Assembly (NCBI GenBank): GCA_029260755.1
Contig: JAJDCQ010000070.1
Coordinates: 1 to 64,000 of the forward strand
Direction: 5' to 3'
Length of the DNA: 64,000 bases
DNA from: Planctomycetota bacterium
GTDB lineage: Bacteria; Planctomycetota; J058; JAJDCQ01
Shown piece after piece: positions 32,182 to 41,000 of this stretch; within the stretch, counting starts at the first letter, position 1, and every line of letters begins with the position of its first letter. Both the position numbers and the translations under genes were made by a program. Below the pieces are notes generated by a model. That model did not search any database and had not been told where the DNA came from. It saw only the letters and a list, made by a program, of their open reading frames with translations.

Positions 32182-33375
32182 ATGCAGACGAAGATGATCG
32201 AGAAGACGACCGCGGTCGCCGTCCTCGTGACGGCCATCACGCTCGTCGCCGCGCCCGCGGACGCGCGCGCCGCGCGCGACACCGGGCGTCGCCCGGGGAA
32301 CGGCGAGGACCTCGGCGAGATCCCGGAGCCGCCGGGCCCGCCGCCGCCGCCGCCTCCCCCGCCGCCGCCCCCGCCGCCTCCGCCCGAGCACGGCCTGGCC
32401 GAGGGATACTACCGGACGGTCGGCAATCGCTGGGCCGGTGGCTACTTCCACGCCTCGTTCGAGGCCGCGCCGGCGAGCGAGAACGACGGCGTCAGCGAGC
32501 TCGAGGCGCGGGCCGAGCTGAAGGCGTGGCTGGTGAAGGCGACCCTGCCGCTGTTCGAGGCGAGCCTCCGCGGCAAGACGCCGGGCGGTAACGACGTCGA
32601 GCTCGCCATCGCCGGCTTCGACATCATCGACTGGAACCGCCGAGCGCGGGTCGACGTCGATGACAGTCACAGCCTGAACCTGCCCGAGGTCGGCTTCGAC
32701 TGGCACGTCGTCTATCTCAAGGGCAACGTCGGCCTGACGTTCTCCTACGACATCGAGGGCGAGGTCAGCTTCGCCGGCGTGCACGGGGATGCCGAGGTGG
32801 GCGGCGACGTTCACGCGAGCATCCGCGGCGGCGTCGATGCGCTCCTCGCGGGCGTCGAGCTGACGAGCACCGTCTCGCTCCTCAACCCCGAGGTGACGGC
32901 GACGCTCGTCGCCGACGTCGGCGGCGTCGAGGGCGACGCGCAGGTCTGCTTCACGCCGGTGCGCGTCCTGGTCGAGGTCGAGGCCTGGATCGGCGCGTCG
33001 ATCTTCAAGAAGGAGTGGCACGACACGCTCGTCGACTACTCCTCGGGATCGATCTGCCACACGATCGTCGAGGTCGACTACACCGGCGAGGGCATGCGCC
33101 GCTGGTCGGTCGGCGGGCCGCTCGAGATGGCGCCGGGCAGCTCCGGGTCGGGGTCGGGCGGCGACACCGCCGGCGGCAGCCGTCCGGCGACGAGCGCGGC
33201 GCCGAGCGCGGCGCCGAGCGCGGCGACCGCCACGCGGAACCCCGGGATCGGGACGACGCCGGGCGGGACGCGCACCACCTCGAGCGCGCCGACCCGCGGG
33301 ATCGGCACCTCGCCGCGGACCGGCGGCGGAACCCGTCGGGCGTTCCCGACGACGAGCACGCGCCGGGCGCGGTAG
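32182..33375 (+). CDS. Secreted poly-proline, beta-rich protein of unknown function
   Basis: A 397-residue exported protein: signal peptide (TAVAVLVTAITLVAAPADA), a run of about 18 prolines near residues 52-69, a beta-rich core (about 75-310) with alternating hydrophobic strands such as GNVGLTFSYDIEGEVSFAG, and a Ser/Thr/Gly/Arg-rich tail with APSAAPSAA repeats. No enzyme motif is seen; a structural or binding role is more likely. The ATG at 32182 follows GAGGAG. It shares a transcript with the HEAT protein and ends at a strong hairpin. Confidence 0.78.
   Translation: MQTKMIEKTTAVAVLVTAITLVAAPADARAARDTGRRPGNGEDLGEIPEPPGPPPPPPPPPPPPPPPPEHGLAEGYYRTVGNRWAGGYFHASFEAAPASENDGVSELEARAELKAWLVKATLPLFEASLRGKTPGGNDVELAIAGFDIIDWNRRARVDVDDSHSLNLPEVGFDWHVVYLKGNVGLTFSYDIEGEVSFAGVHGDAEVGGDVHASIRGGVDALLAGVELTSTVSLLNPEVTATLVADVGGVEGDAQVCFTPVRVLVEVEAWIGASIFKKEWHDTLVDYSSGSICHTIVEVDYTGEGMRRWSVGGPLEMAPGSSGSGSGGDTAGGSRPATSAAPSAAPSAATATRNPGIGTTPGGTRTTSSAPTRGIGTSPRTGGGTRRAFPTTSTRRAR
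32327..32386. repeat. CCG-rich poly-proline codon tract
   Basis: Near-continuous CCG/CCC/CCT codons encode the proline run of the secreted protein. Translation through it would need EF-P. Confidence 0.75.
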
Positions 33376-33410
33376 CTCGATCGTTCGGGAGGGAAGGGTA
33401 GGGAAGGATC

Positions 33411-33446
33411 GGCGCGGCCGGCGTTCCTGCGAACGTCGGCCGCGCC
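33411..33446. terminator. Bidirectional hairpin terminator
   Basis: 16-nt arms (ggcgcggccggcgttc and complement with one G-T) close a ctgc loop between converging genes ending at 33375 and 33458. There is no U-run. Confidence 0.6.
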
Positions 33447-33457
33447 GTCGTGCCCTG

Positions 33458-34234
33458 TCAGCCGCCCCTCACCTCGAGCAGCTCGCGTTCGACCTCGCCC
33501 TCGTCGCCGGCGTAGTCGCGGATGCGGGTGCGGAGGACGCGGCGGAGGAGGTCGCGGCAGACGCTCAGGTAGTTCCGGACGTCGGACTCCTTCACGCCGA
33601 GGCTCGTCGCGACCTCGCGGTAGGTCGGCGGGCGCGACGAGCTCGCGGGCGTGGCGCCGGGGGCGGGCGCCGCGTGCGGGGCGACGCAGTAGGCGTGGAA
33701 CGCCTTGAAGTAGTGAGCGCGGCCGGTCTCCTCGAGGGTGCGCTCGAGGCGCGCGACGGCGTCGTCGAGGACGGTCGTGACCCACTGCCGGTCGAAGGCT
33801 CGCTCGGGGTCGTCGTCCTCGGACCCACCGAGGGCGGCGAGCTCCGCCTCGTGCGCGTCGAGCGGGACGATCGCGCCGCCCGGCGGACGACGGACGTCGG
33901 CCGCCCGCTTCTGATCGATCAGGAAGTGCTTGAGGGCGCGCTTCAGATACCCGCGGAACGACCCCTTGTCCGGGCGCATCCGTGAGAGGTAGCCCTTCTC
34001 GAGGATGCGCGCGAAGAACGCCTGGGTCAGGTCCTTGCTCTCCTCGATCGGGCGGCGCCAGCCGATCCGGATGTAGGTGAAGACCGGTCGCCAGTAGCGG
34101 CGGAGGAGCTGCTCGAGGCGCTCGCGGTGGCTCGGGCTCTCGGGATCGCCGGCCGCGAGGATGTCCGACCAGAGGGTGGTCGGGAACTCGCGACCGCCCT
34201 CGCCGGCGGTGAAGGTGTCGTCGGGGCCCGGCAT
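33458..34234 (-). CDS. ECF-type RNA polymerase sigma factor
   Basis: A 258-residue sigma factor. Region 2 signatures are EFPTTLWSDILAA, YWRPVFTYIR, DLTQAFFARILEKGYL and GSFRGYLKRALKHFLIDQ; region 4 is TYREVATSLGVKESDVRNYL. This variant, with a long insert between regions 2 and 4, is common in Planctomycetes, Acidobacteria and Verrucomicrobia, often beside Ser/Thr kinases. No anti-sigma gene is adjacent. The ATG at 34234 lies 9 nt from a TAAGAT box, so the mRNA may be leaderless. It is divergent from the FHA gene. Confidence 0.92.
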   Translation of the reverse strand: MPGPDDTFTAGEGGREFPTTLWSDILAAGDPESPSHRERLEQLLRRYWRPVFTYIRIGWRRPIEESKDLTQAFFARILEKGYLSRMRPDKGSFRGYLKRALKHFLIDQKRAADVRRPPGGAIVPLDAHEAELAALGGSEDDDPERAFDRQWVTTVLDDAVARLERTLEETGRAHYFKAFHAYCVAPHAAPAPGATPASSSRPPTYREVATSLGVKESDVRNYLSVCRDLLRRVLRTRIRDYAGDEGEVERELLEVRGG

Positions 34235-34243
34235 GACGACTCG

Positions 34244-34249
34244 ATCTTA
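34244..34249 (-). promoter_or_regulatory. TAAGAT -10 box of the sigma factor gene, leaderless arrangement
   Basis: On the minus strand TAAGAT ends 9 nt before the ATG at 34234, with no room for a ribosome site. Confidence 0.42.
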
Positions 34250-34322
34250 GCACGGGTCGTCGGGGGCTTGAGAGAATCGCCCCGGGATCCGACGATGTCG
34301 CGCTCAGCCAAGGGGGAGCCCG

Positions 34323-34643
34323 ATGCCGTTCGTCGAGATTCTCAAGGGACCGGATCAGAAACGCTACTACCCGATCGCCGGAGGCGAGACGTTCGGGCGT
34401 GGGCCGGAGAACGACATCCAGCTCTTCGCCCAGGGGATCTCCCGCGTCCACTTCCAGATCGTGTTCGAGGACGGCCAGTTCGCCGTCGTCGACAAGCGGA
34501 GCAGCAACGGCACCAAGCTCAACGGCGACCGCGTTCGTCGCGCCCCGATCGTCGACGGCGACACGATCCGGGCCGGCAACGTCGAGATGCGCTTCGGCGC
34601 CGGCGCGTGCCCCGAGAACCCGCTGGAGTCGGACGGGGGATGA
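34323..34643 (+). CDS. FHA-domain protein
   Basis: A 106-residue protein that is almost entirely one forkhead-associated domain, a phosphothreonine reader. FGRGPENDIQL, GISRVHFQIV and RSSNGTKLNG carry the conserved Gly-Arg, Ser-x-x-His and Ser-Asn-Gly contacts. It should dock to phosphorylated Ser/Thr kinases or substrates; six kinases are in this window, one with three TxxL repeats. The ATG follows GGGGGAG at good spacing. It overlaps the next gene by 4 nt (ATGA), so the pair is coupled. Confidence 0.93.
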   Translation: MPFVEILKGPDQKRYYPIAGGETFGRGPENDIQLFAQGISRVHFQIVFEDGQFAVVDKRSSNGTKLNGDRVRRAPIVDGDTIRAGNVEMRFGAGACPENPLESDGG

Positions 34644-34870
34644 TCGCCGCGGACTTCGGCGGGCTGATCGGCCGGCGGGTCCGCAGCAGCGAGGGCGTCG
34701 GCCCGTTCGAGCGCGGGACGATCGTCGCCGCCTGGCTGTTTCGCGACGACGAGGGACCGGAGGCGGCCGTCCCGCGTCTCCTCGTCGAGGACCTCGCGGG
34801 TCAGGTCCACCTCGTCGTCGGGATGGCGGGGCCGCTCGCCTTTCCCACGATCCGGCTCGAGCCTCGCTGA
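34640..34870 (+). CDS. Small protein coupled to the FHA gene
   Basis: A 76-residue protein without a recognised family (MIAADFGGLIGRRVRSSEGV, then a beta-rich stretch with VPRLLVEDLAGQVHLVVGM). The ATGA overlap with the FHA gene supports expression. It could be a small beta-barrel partner of the FHA protein, by position only. Confidence 0.65.
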   Translation: MIAADFGGLIGRRVRSSEGVGPFERGTIVAAWLFRDDEGPEAAVPRLLVEDLAGQVHLVVGMAGPLAFPTIRLEPR

Positions 34871-34995
34871 CCTCGAGGTGCGGAACCGCGTGGCGATGTC
34901 GGCGTCGGCGAGCGGCGCCGCCATCGTGTAGCCTGGAGGGCCGGCGCTCGTCGCCCGGTCCTGTCGAGTCCTTCTCTCCGTTGGAGGAGCGAGCC

Positions 34996-35766
34996 GTGAG
35001 GCTTCCGATCGCCGTCGTCGTTGCCGTCCTCTCGCTCATCTTCTCCGGGGGCGTCGCGCCGAGCGCCCTCGCCGACGACGGCGGAGGCGCGATCCTCGCG
35101 TCGGACGGCTCGGGGCATCTCCACTTCGTCGACGAGCGCACCGGGAAGGCGACCGACCTCGGTCGGATCGCGGTCGCGCCGGGCGATCCCGGGCCGGCGA
35201 ACCCGGTGATGACCGACATCGCGTTCGACTACGCCGGGGCGGTCGTCTACGGGATCAGCTTCGACCACCTCTACATCCTCGACGTCGGCGACCCGGGTCG
35301 GAGTCGCTGCGTCGGCGCGATGGGCGCGAGAAGCCTCAACGGCCTCGTCGTCGCGCCCGGCGGGCGTCTCTTCGCGGCGGGCGGCTCGGGCGAGGTCTAC
35401 GAGATCGACCCCCGGACCGCGAAGGCGACGCGGGTCGGCTCGTTCGGCGGAGGCCTCGGCTGCAGCGGCGACCTGGCGTTCCACGGGGGCACGCTCTTCG
35501 GTGCGGTGATCGGCGGGGCGGGCGGCGGTGACACCCTCGTCACCCTCGACCCGCGCACCGGCAAGGCGACGGCGGTCGGCGCCTTCGTCGACGCGAACGG
35601 TCCGGTCGGGTCGGTCTACGGCCTGGTCAGCAAGCGGGGGGAGCTCTTCGCGCTGACCGCGGGCGGCGCGCTCCATCGCGTCGACGCCAGGACCGGAAAG
35701 CTCACCGCGATCGGGGACGGCGGCCCCTCGTACTGGGGCGCGACCGACTTCGAGCTCTCGTTCTAG
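34996..35766 (+). CDS. Secreted beta-propeller-like protein
   Basis: A 256-residue exported protein: signal peptide (IAVVVAVLSLIFSGGVAPSALA) and repeats of the form DxRTGKAT followed by VGxF, for example VDERTGKATDLGRIAV, IDPRTAKATRVGSF, LDPRTGKATAVGAF and VDARTGKLTAIGD. These look like about five or six propeller blades of the DUF4394-like sort. Function unknown; binding is likelier than catalysis. The GTG at 34996 has GGAGG about 10 nt upstream. Confidence 0.85.
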   Translation: MRLPIAVVVAVLSLIFSGGVAPSALADDGGGAILASDGSGHLHFVDERTGKATDLGRIAVAPGDPGPANPVMTDIAFDYAGAVVYGISFDHLYILDVGDPGRSRCVGAMGARSLNGLVVAPGGRLFAAGGSGEVYEIDPRTAKATRVGSFGGGLGCSGDLAFHGGTLFGAVIGGAGGGDTLVTLDPRTGKATAVGAFVDANGPVGSVYGLVSKRGELFALTAGGALHRVDARTGKLTAIGDGGPSYWGATDFELSF

Positions 35767-35780
35767 GCGCGGGGAAAGGC

Positions 35781-36563
35781 GTGCCGTCCTCGCGCCGCGG
35801 GAGCGCCGTCTTCGTCTGGGCGGATCGCGCGCTGTTCGTCGGCGATCGCTCCGAAACGGCCGTCCACTCGCACAACGCGATCGAGCTCTGCATCGGGCTC
35901 GACGAGCTCGGGATCCGGATGAGCTCGCCGGATGACGGCGCCGCGCTCGAGGGCGCGCCGGGCGTCATCGTTCGGTCCGACGCGCGCCACCGGCTCTCGA
36001 TCCCGGGGCCGAAGGTCGCCGTGCTCTACGTCGACCCGCGCGCGCCGGTCGCGGCCGGGCTGCACGCCTGGATCGGGGAGCGCGCGATCGCGGCGCTCCC
36101 GGACGACCTCGTCCTGGCCCACCGCGGCGCCTTCCGCGACCTCTTCCGGATCGACCGCGGCCTCGAGCACGCGGGCGAGGCCTGCGCGGCGCTCGTGCGG
36201 GGGCTCGCGCCCGAGCCGCCGCGCCCGCGCGTCGACCGGCGGGTGCGGGCGGCCCTCGAGCTCGTCGATGGCCGCCTCGATCGACCGCCGACCCTGGCCG
36301 AGGCGGCCGCGCACGCCGGCCTCTCGGCGAGCCGGCTCGGCCACCTCTTCAAGGCGGAGGTCGGGCTGCCGCTGCGGCGCTACGTGTTGTGGATGAGGCT
36401 CCGCGACGCCCTCACCCGAGCGCTCGGCGGCGCCAGCATGACCGAGGCGGCCGTCGGCGCCGGCTTCGCCGACGCGGCCCACTTCACCCGGACGTGCCGT
36501 CGCATGTTCGGGCTGCCGCCGAGCGCGTTCGCGCCGGTCGACGAGCTCTTCATCGCCTCGTAG
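35781..36563 (+). CDS. AraC-family transcriptional regulator
   Basis: A 260-residue regulator. The N-terminal half is a cupin-like sensor (HSHNAIELCIGLDELGI), and the C-terminal 100 residues contain the double helix-turn-helix, with TLAEAAAHAGLSASRLGHLF and MTEAAVGAGFADAAHFTRTC followed by RRMFGLPPSAF. The GTG at 35781 lies 14 bp after the propeller gene and has ggggaaagg upstream. It might control the flavin monooxygenase 46 bp downstream. Confidence 0.93.
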   Translation: MPSSRRGSAVFVWADRALFVGDRSETAVHSHNAIELCIGLDELGIRMSSPDDGAALEGAPGVIVRSDARHRLSIPGPKVAVLYVDPRAPVAAGLHAWIGERAIAALPDDLVLAHRGAFRDLFRIDRGLEHAGEACAALVRGLAPEPPRPRVDRRVRAALELVDGRLDRPPTLAEAAAHAGLSASRLGHLFKAEVGLPLRRYVLWMRLRDALTRALGGASMTEAAVGAGFADAAHFTRTCRRMFGLPPSAFAPVDELFIAS

Positions 36564-36597
36564 CCAGATCGTTCAAGACGGCCCGGCGGGGGCGGCG

Positions 36598-36603
36598 TAG
36601 GCT
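36598..36603 (+). promoter_or_regulatory. TAGGCT -10 box of the monooxygenase gene, leaderless arrangement
   Basis: The box ends 6 nt before the ATG at 36610. No ribosome site can be placed. Confidence 0.42.
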
Positions 36604-36609
36604 GCCTGC

Positions 36610-38037
36610 ATGAGCCTCACCGATCGCTCCGACCGCTACCTCGTCATCGGCGCCGGCCCCGCGGGACTCCTCGCCGCCCGCGCCCTCGGCCACGCCGGAA
36701 TCCCCTACGACCAGCTCGATCGCAACCCCGACGTCGGCGGCATCTGGGACATCCGCAACGACTGGTCGCCGATGTACGAGTCGGCTCACTTCATCTCGTC
36801 GAAGACGATGTCGCCGCTGCCGGGCTACCCGATGCCCGAGCACTACCCCGACTACCCGGGCCACCGGCAGATCTTCGCCTACCTCCAGTCGTTCGCCCGT
36901 CACTACGACCTCTACCGAAACCTCGAGCTCGAGACGTCGGTCGAGTGGATCGACCGCGACGACGGCGGCGCCTGGCGCGTCCGGCTGCGCGGCGGCGAGA
37001 CGCGACGGTATCGAGGGCTCTTCATCTGCAGCGGCAACACGTGGGACCCGAGCTGGCCCGACTACCCGGGCGAGTTCACCGGCGAGACGATGCACTCGGT
37101 GAGCTACCGGAACGACGAGGTCTTTCGCGGCAAGCGCGTCCTCGTCGTCGGCGGCGGCAACTCGGGCTGCGACATCGCGTGCGACGCGGCGATTCGCGCG
37201 GATCGGGCGGCGCTGAGCCTGCGGCGGGCCTACCACTTCATCCCGAAGTACATCTTCGGCAAGCCGGCCGATGTGTTCGCCGATGGCGTCCAGCTCCCCC
37301 GCTGGCTCGAGGTGCGGGTGTTCGAGCTGCTCCTGCGGTTCGTCGTCGGCGACCTGCGGCGCTACGGCCTGCCGAGGCCGGACCACCGGGTGATGGAGAG
37401 TCACCCCATCCTCAACACGCAGGTGCTGCATCACATCGGCCACGGCGACCTCGCCTATCGCCCCGACGTGGCGCGCTTCGAGGGCAAGACGGTCCACTTC
37501 ACCGACGGCTCCCGCGACGACTTCGACCTGATCGTCTTCGCGACCGGCTACCTCGTCACCTACCCGTTCCTCGATCGGAGCCACTTCGAGTGGGTCGGCA
37601 AGTACCCCGACCTCTTCCTCAGCTCGCTCCATCGGGAGTACGACGACGTCTGCTGCCTCGGGCTACACCAGACCGACGGGAGCGCGTTCGCGTTCTTCGA
37701 CATGCAGGCCGACATGATGTGCAACTTCATCCTCGACCAGGAGCGCGACCCCGCCCGCGCCGAGCGGTTCCGCGAGCTCAAGCGGAGCCGCCCCGATCTC
37801 CGCGGCGGCCTGCGCTACGTCGACTCGGACCGCCACGCGACCTACGTGAAGAAGGCCGCGTTCGAGAGGTACTGCCTGAAGGTCTTTCGCCGGTTCGGCT
37901 GGAAGCGCTTCGGGAGCGAGGGGCGTTCGACGACGCGTTCGCTCAGCGACCGTGTTTCCCCGGGCGGCCGAGCTCTCTGGGATCCACGAGGGTCGTCAGG
38001 TCGAGTCCGGTCGCCTCTTGGGCCGCCTCGAGCGTGA
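36610..38037 (+). CDS. Flavin-containing monooxygenase (FMO/BVMO-like)
   Basis: A 475-residue FAD/NADPH monooxygenase. The FAD loop is VIGAGPAGLLAA (12-23), the NADPH loop VLVVGGGNSGCDIA (about 177-190), and the late motif FATGY (about 312) is retained. Substrates are small nucleophiles or ketones; which cannot be told. From about residue 445 the sequence (RSTTRSLSDRVSPGG onward) is the antisense of the kinase gene's 3' end, a 95-bp convergent overlap. It looks like a read-on tail after loss of an earlier stop. Confidence 0.92.
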   Translation: MSLTDRSDRYLVIGAGPAGLLAARALGHAGIPYDQLDRNPDVGGIWDIRNDWSPMYESAHFISSKTMSPLPGYPMPEHYPDYPGHRQIFAYLQSFARHYDLYRNLELETSVEWIDRDDGGAWRVRLRGGETRRYRGLFICSGNTWDPSWPDYPGEFTGETMHSVSYRNDEVFRGKRVLVVGGGNSGCDIACDAAIRADRAALSLRRAYHFIPKYIFGKPADVFADGVQLPRWLEVRVFELLLRFVVGDLRRYGLPRPDHRVMESHPILNTQVLHHIGHGDLAYRPDVARFEGKTVHFTDGSRDDFDLIVFATGYLVTYPFLDRSHFEWVGKYPDLFLSSLHREYDDVCCLGLHQTDGSAFAFFDMQADMMCNFILDQERDPARAERFRELKRSRPDLRGGLRYVDSDRHATYVKKAAFERYCLKVFRRFGWKRFGSEGRSTTRSLSDRVSPGGRALWDPRGSSGRVRSPLGPPRA

Positions 38038-41000
38038 TGTCGAGGTCGAGGATCCGTCGGACCTCGACGACCATGACGATGCCGCTCCGGGTGCCGACGA
38101 CGAGCGCTTCCTCCGGCGTCCAGGCGACGTCGGCGAGCTCCGCGTGCAGCTCGAGGGCCGTGAGGCGCTTCAACCGCGGCGCGCCGGTGCTCCGATCGAC
38201 CTCGCACAGGACGACGAATCGATCGGTCCCCCACGCGATCAGGCGCCCGTCGGGGGTCCACGCCGTCGCGGCGTTGGGCCGACCGACGCGCGTCCCGGGT
38301 ACTCCCCGCAGCTCCTCGCCGGCGAGGAGCTCCCCGGTCGCGACGTCTCGCAGCTCCATCCGGCCGAAGCCGGTCGCCGCGAGGATGGTGCCGTCGGGCG
38401 AAAACGCGAGGGAGCTCACCATCGGGCTCACCTTCTTCCGCCACGCGGGCTCGGTGCTGCCGGGCTCGAAGAGGAAGATCTCGGTCGGCGTCCCGGCGGC
38501 GATGAAGCGGCCGTCGCCGGGGCTCCAGGCGAGGGCATGCGGGATCCCGAGGTACGAGTTGCTCGCGTCCTTCAGGGTGATGGTCGAGAGGAGGCGCGTC
38601 TCGCGGGCATCCCAGATGTGCACGCGGACGGAGCCGGCGTCTGCGTAGACGTCCGCGGTCGCGAGTCGGCGCCCGTCCGGCGCCCAGGCGGCCGCCGAGA
38701 GACCTGGCCGGCGGTCCCCGGTGCGGGGAGGGTTGAAGATGAGCGTCGGCCGGGCGCCCTCCCGCGTGAGGTCGAACACCAGGACCGTTCCGTCGTCACC
38801 CGGCTGGCCGTTCGCGAGATCGTTCCGCGGGTAGATCCCGCCGACGAGCGCGAGGGCCGTCCCATCGGGGGAGGGGACGAGGGTTTTGGCGGACCGCGGG
38901 ATCGGGCCGAGGTTGCCCTTGGGGGCGCCGTGGTCATCGAAGAGGCTGATCCGGCCGCCCTCGCGGGTGTCCCGCCCCTCCCGGGACGCGGTGACGATCG
39001 CGCTCCGGTCGGCGAGGTAGGTGACGCCGGCGAGGCTCGTCTTCATGGCGCGGAAGCTCCGAACCAGGGAGTCGTCCCGATCGGGCAGGATGCTCCAGAT
39101 CGTCACCACGCCGGACCCGCCGACGGCGAGCTGCCGCCCGTCGGGACCCCAGGCGAGGCCGTTCGAGGGGCCCCCGTCGGTGATCCGCCAGGCGCGATCG
39201 GTCTCCACGTCCCAGATGGCGATCGTCGAGTTCGGTCCGGACGAGGCGGCGACGTACCTCGCGCTCGGATCCCAGGCGAGGTCCGAGCGGTAGTGGATCC
39301 CGAGCTCGAGGTTCAGGCTCGCGTGCGTGGTGACGGTCGGGCCGAAGTGCCAGAGGCGCACCCCGCCGCCGTCGGCCGCCGCGGCGAGGCGGTCGTCGGT
39401 GTCTCCCCACGGGCGTGGCCGGCCCCACGAAGGTGACCACGCCACATGGCTGACCACCCCGCCGTGACCCTCGAGGATGGTCGGTGGGTCGCTCGTCGTG
39501 AGGTCGCGGATCTTGATCTTCTGGTCGGTCCCGCCGGTCGCGACGCGCCGGCCGTCGGGGCTCCACGCCGCGGTGTAGGTCCAGACGGCCTCCCGATCCT
39601 CGATGAGCTGGATCCTGGGATCGCCCCACGACCACAGGGCGGTGACTCCGTTTCGCGTGCCCATCGCGACGGCTCGCTGCTGGCCCTTCGCTGGCTGCCA
39701 GGCGACGGACTGGACCGTGGCTCCTCTGAGGTCGATCTCGTGGAGCGTCCGGCGCGCCGGGACGTCGATGATCCGAAGCTGGCGCGCGGTGACGGTCGCG
39801 AGGATGTCCCCCTCGGTGAACGCGACGCCGTAGCCGCCCGGAATCGGCTTCCCGGTCGGGTCCTTCGTCGCCTTCAGGTCGAGCGCGGGGGTCCACGCCG
39901 TCTGGTCGTTACCCGGCTCTGTCGCCTCCAGGACCGCGCCCTTGCCGCCCTCCCCGCAGTACGCGATGAAGCGTCCGCTCGGGCTCCACGCGACGCGCAT
40001 GGCTCTCGACCCGGCGATCGGGAGGGCTCGGGGCTTCCGCCACGGGCCCGACCGGGCGATGGCGTGGATGAACCGGGCGCGCGACGCGCTCTCGTCGTCG
40101 CGTCGAATCGCCTCGGCCGAGAGGACGGCCGCGCCCCGGAGCCAGCCGTCGCGGGTGAACCGCTCGGCCAGATGCGTGAACGTGCGCGCCTCGGCGGCCT
40201 TCGCCGCGGCCTGCTCCGCCTCGGCGCGGGCGGCCTGGGCGTCGGCGCGGGCGGTCTCCGCCTCGGCCCGGGCCCGCTCGGCTTCGACCTGATCCCTCGC
40301 GCTCTGCCGCTTCGCCGCTTCCCGCTCCTGCTCGGCCGCCCGTCCGGCGGCGATGCTCCGGGCCGCGAGCCCTCCGAGGAGCACGAACCCGACGAGCGCG
40401 ACCGCGACGATCGCGGTGAGGAGCTTGTTTCGGCGCATCCGGCGCGCGATCCGGCTGGCCGGGCCGAGGGGGCGGGCCGCGATCGGGTCGCCGGCGAGCC
40501 AGCGCTCGAGGTCCTCGGCGAGCGCGGCGGCGCTCGGGTAGCGCCGCTCCGGCTCCTTCTCGAGGCAGTGGAGGCAGATCGTCTCGAGGTCGCCGGCGGC
40601 GCGGCGGTTGATCGCGCCGGGCGGCACCGGGTCCTTCGTGAGCACCCCGAAGATGACGTTCGCCTCGGTCTGCCCCTCGAACGGCGGCCGGCCGGCGAGG
40701 AGGTGGTAGAGGATCGCCCCGAGCGACCAGACGTCGGTGCGCGCGTCGACGCCGCCGCGGCCGCCGTCGGCCTGCTCGGGCGACATGTAGGCCGGCGTCC
40801 CGAGGGCCGCCCCGCTCCGGGTCAGCCCGGCGGCGCCGCGGACCGTCGCCAGGCCGAAGTCGAGGACGACCGGCTTGCCGTCGCGGTCGATCATCACGTT
40901 CGCCGGCTTCAGGTCGCGATGGACGACGCCCTCGTCGTGGGCGTGGTGAACGGCGCGGGCGACATCGCGGATCACGGCGATGCCCTCGGTCAGCGGGATC

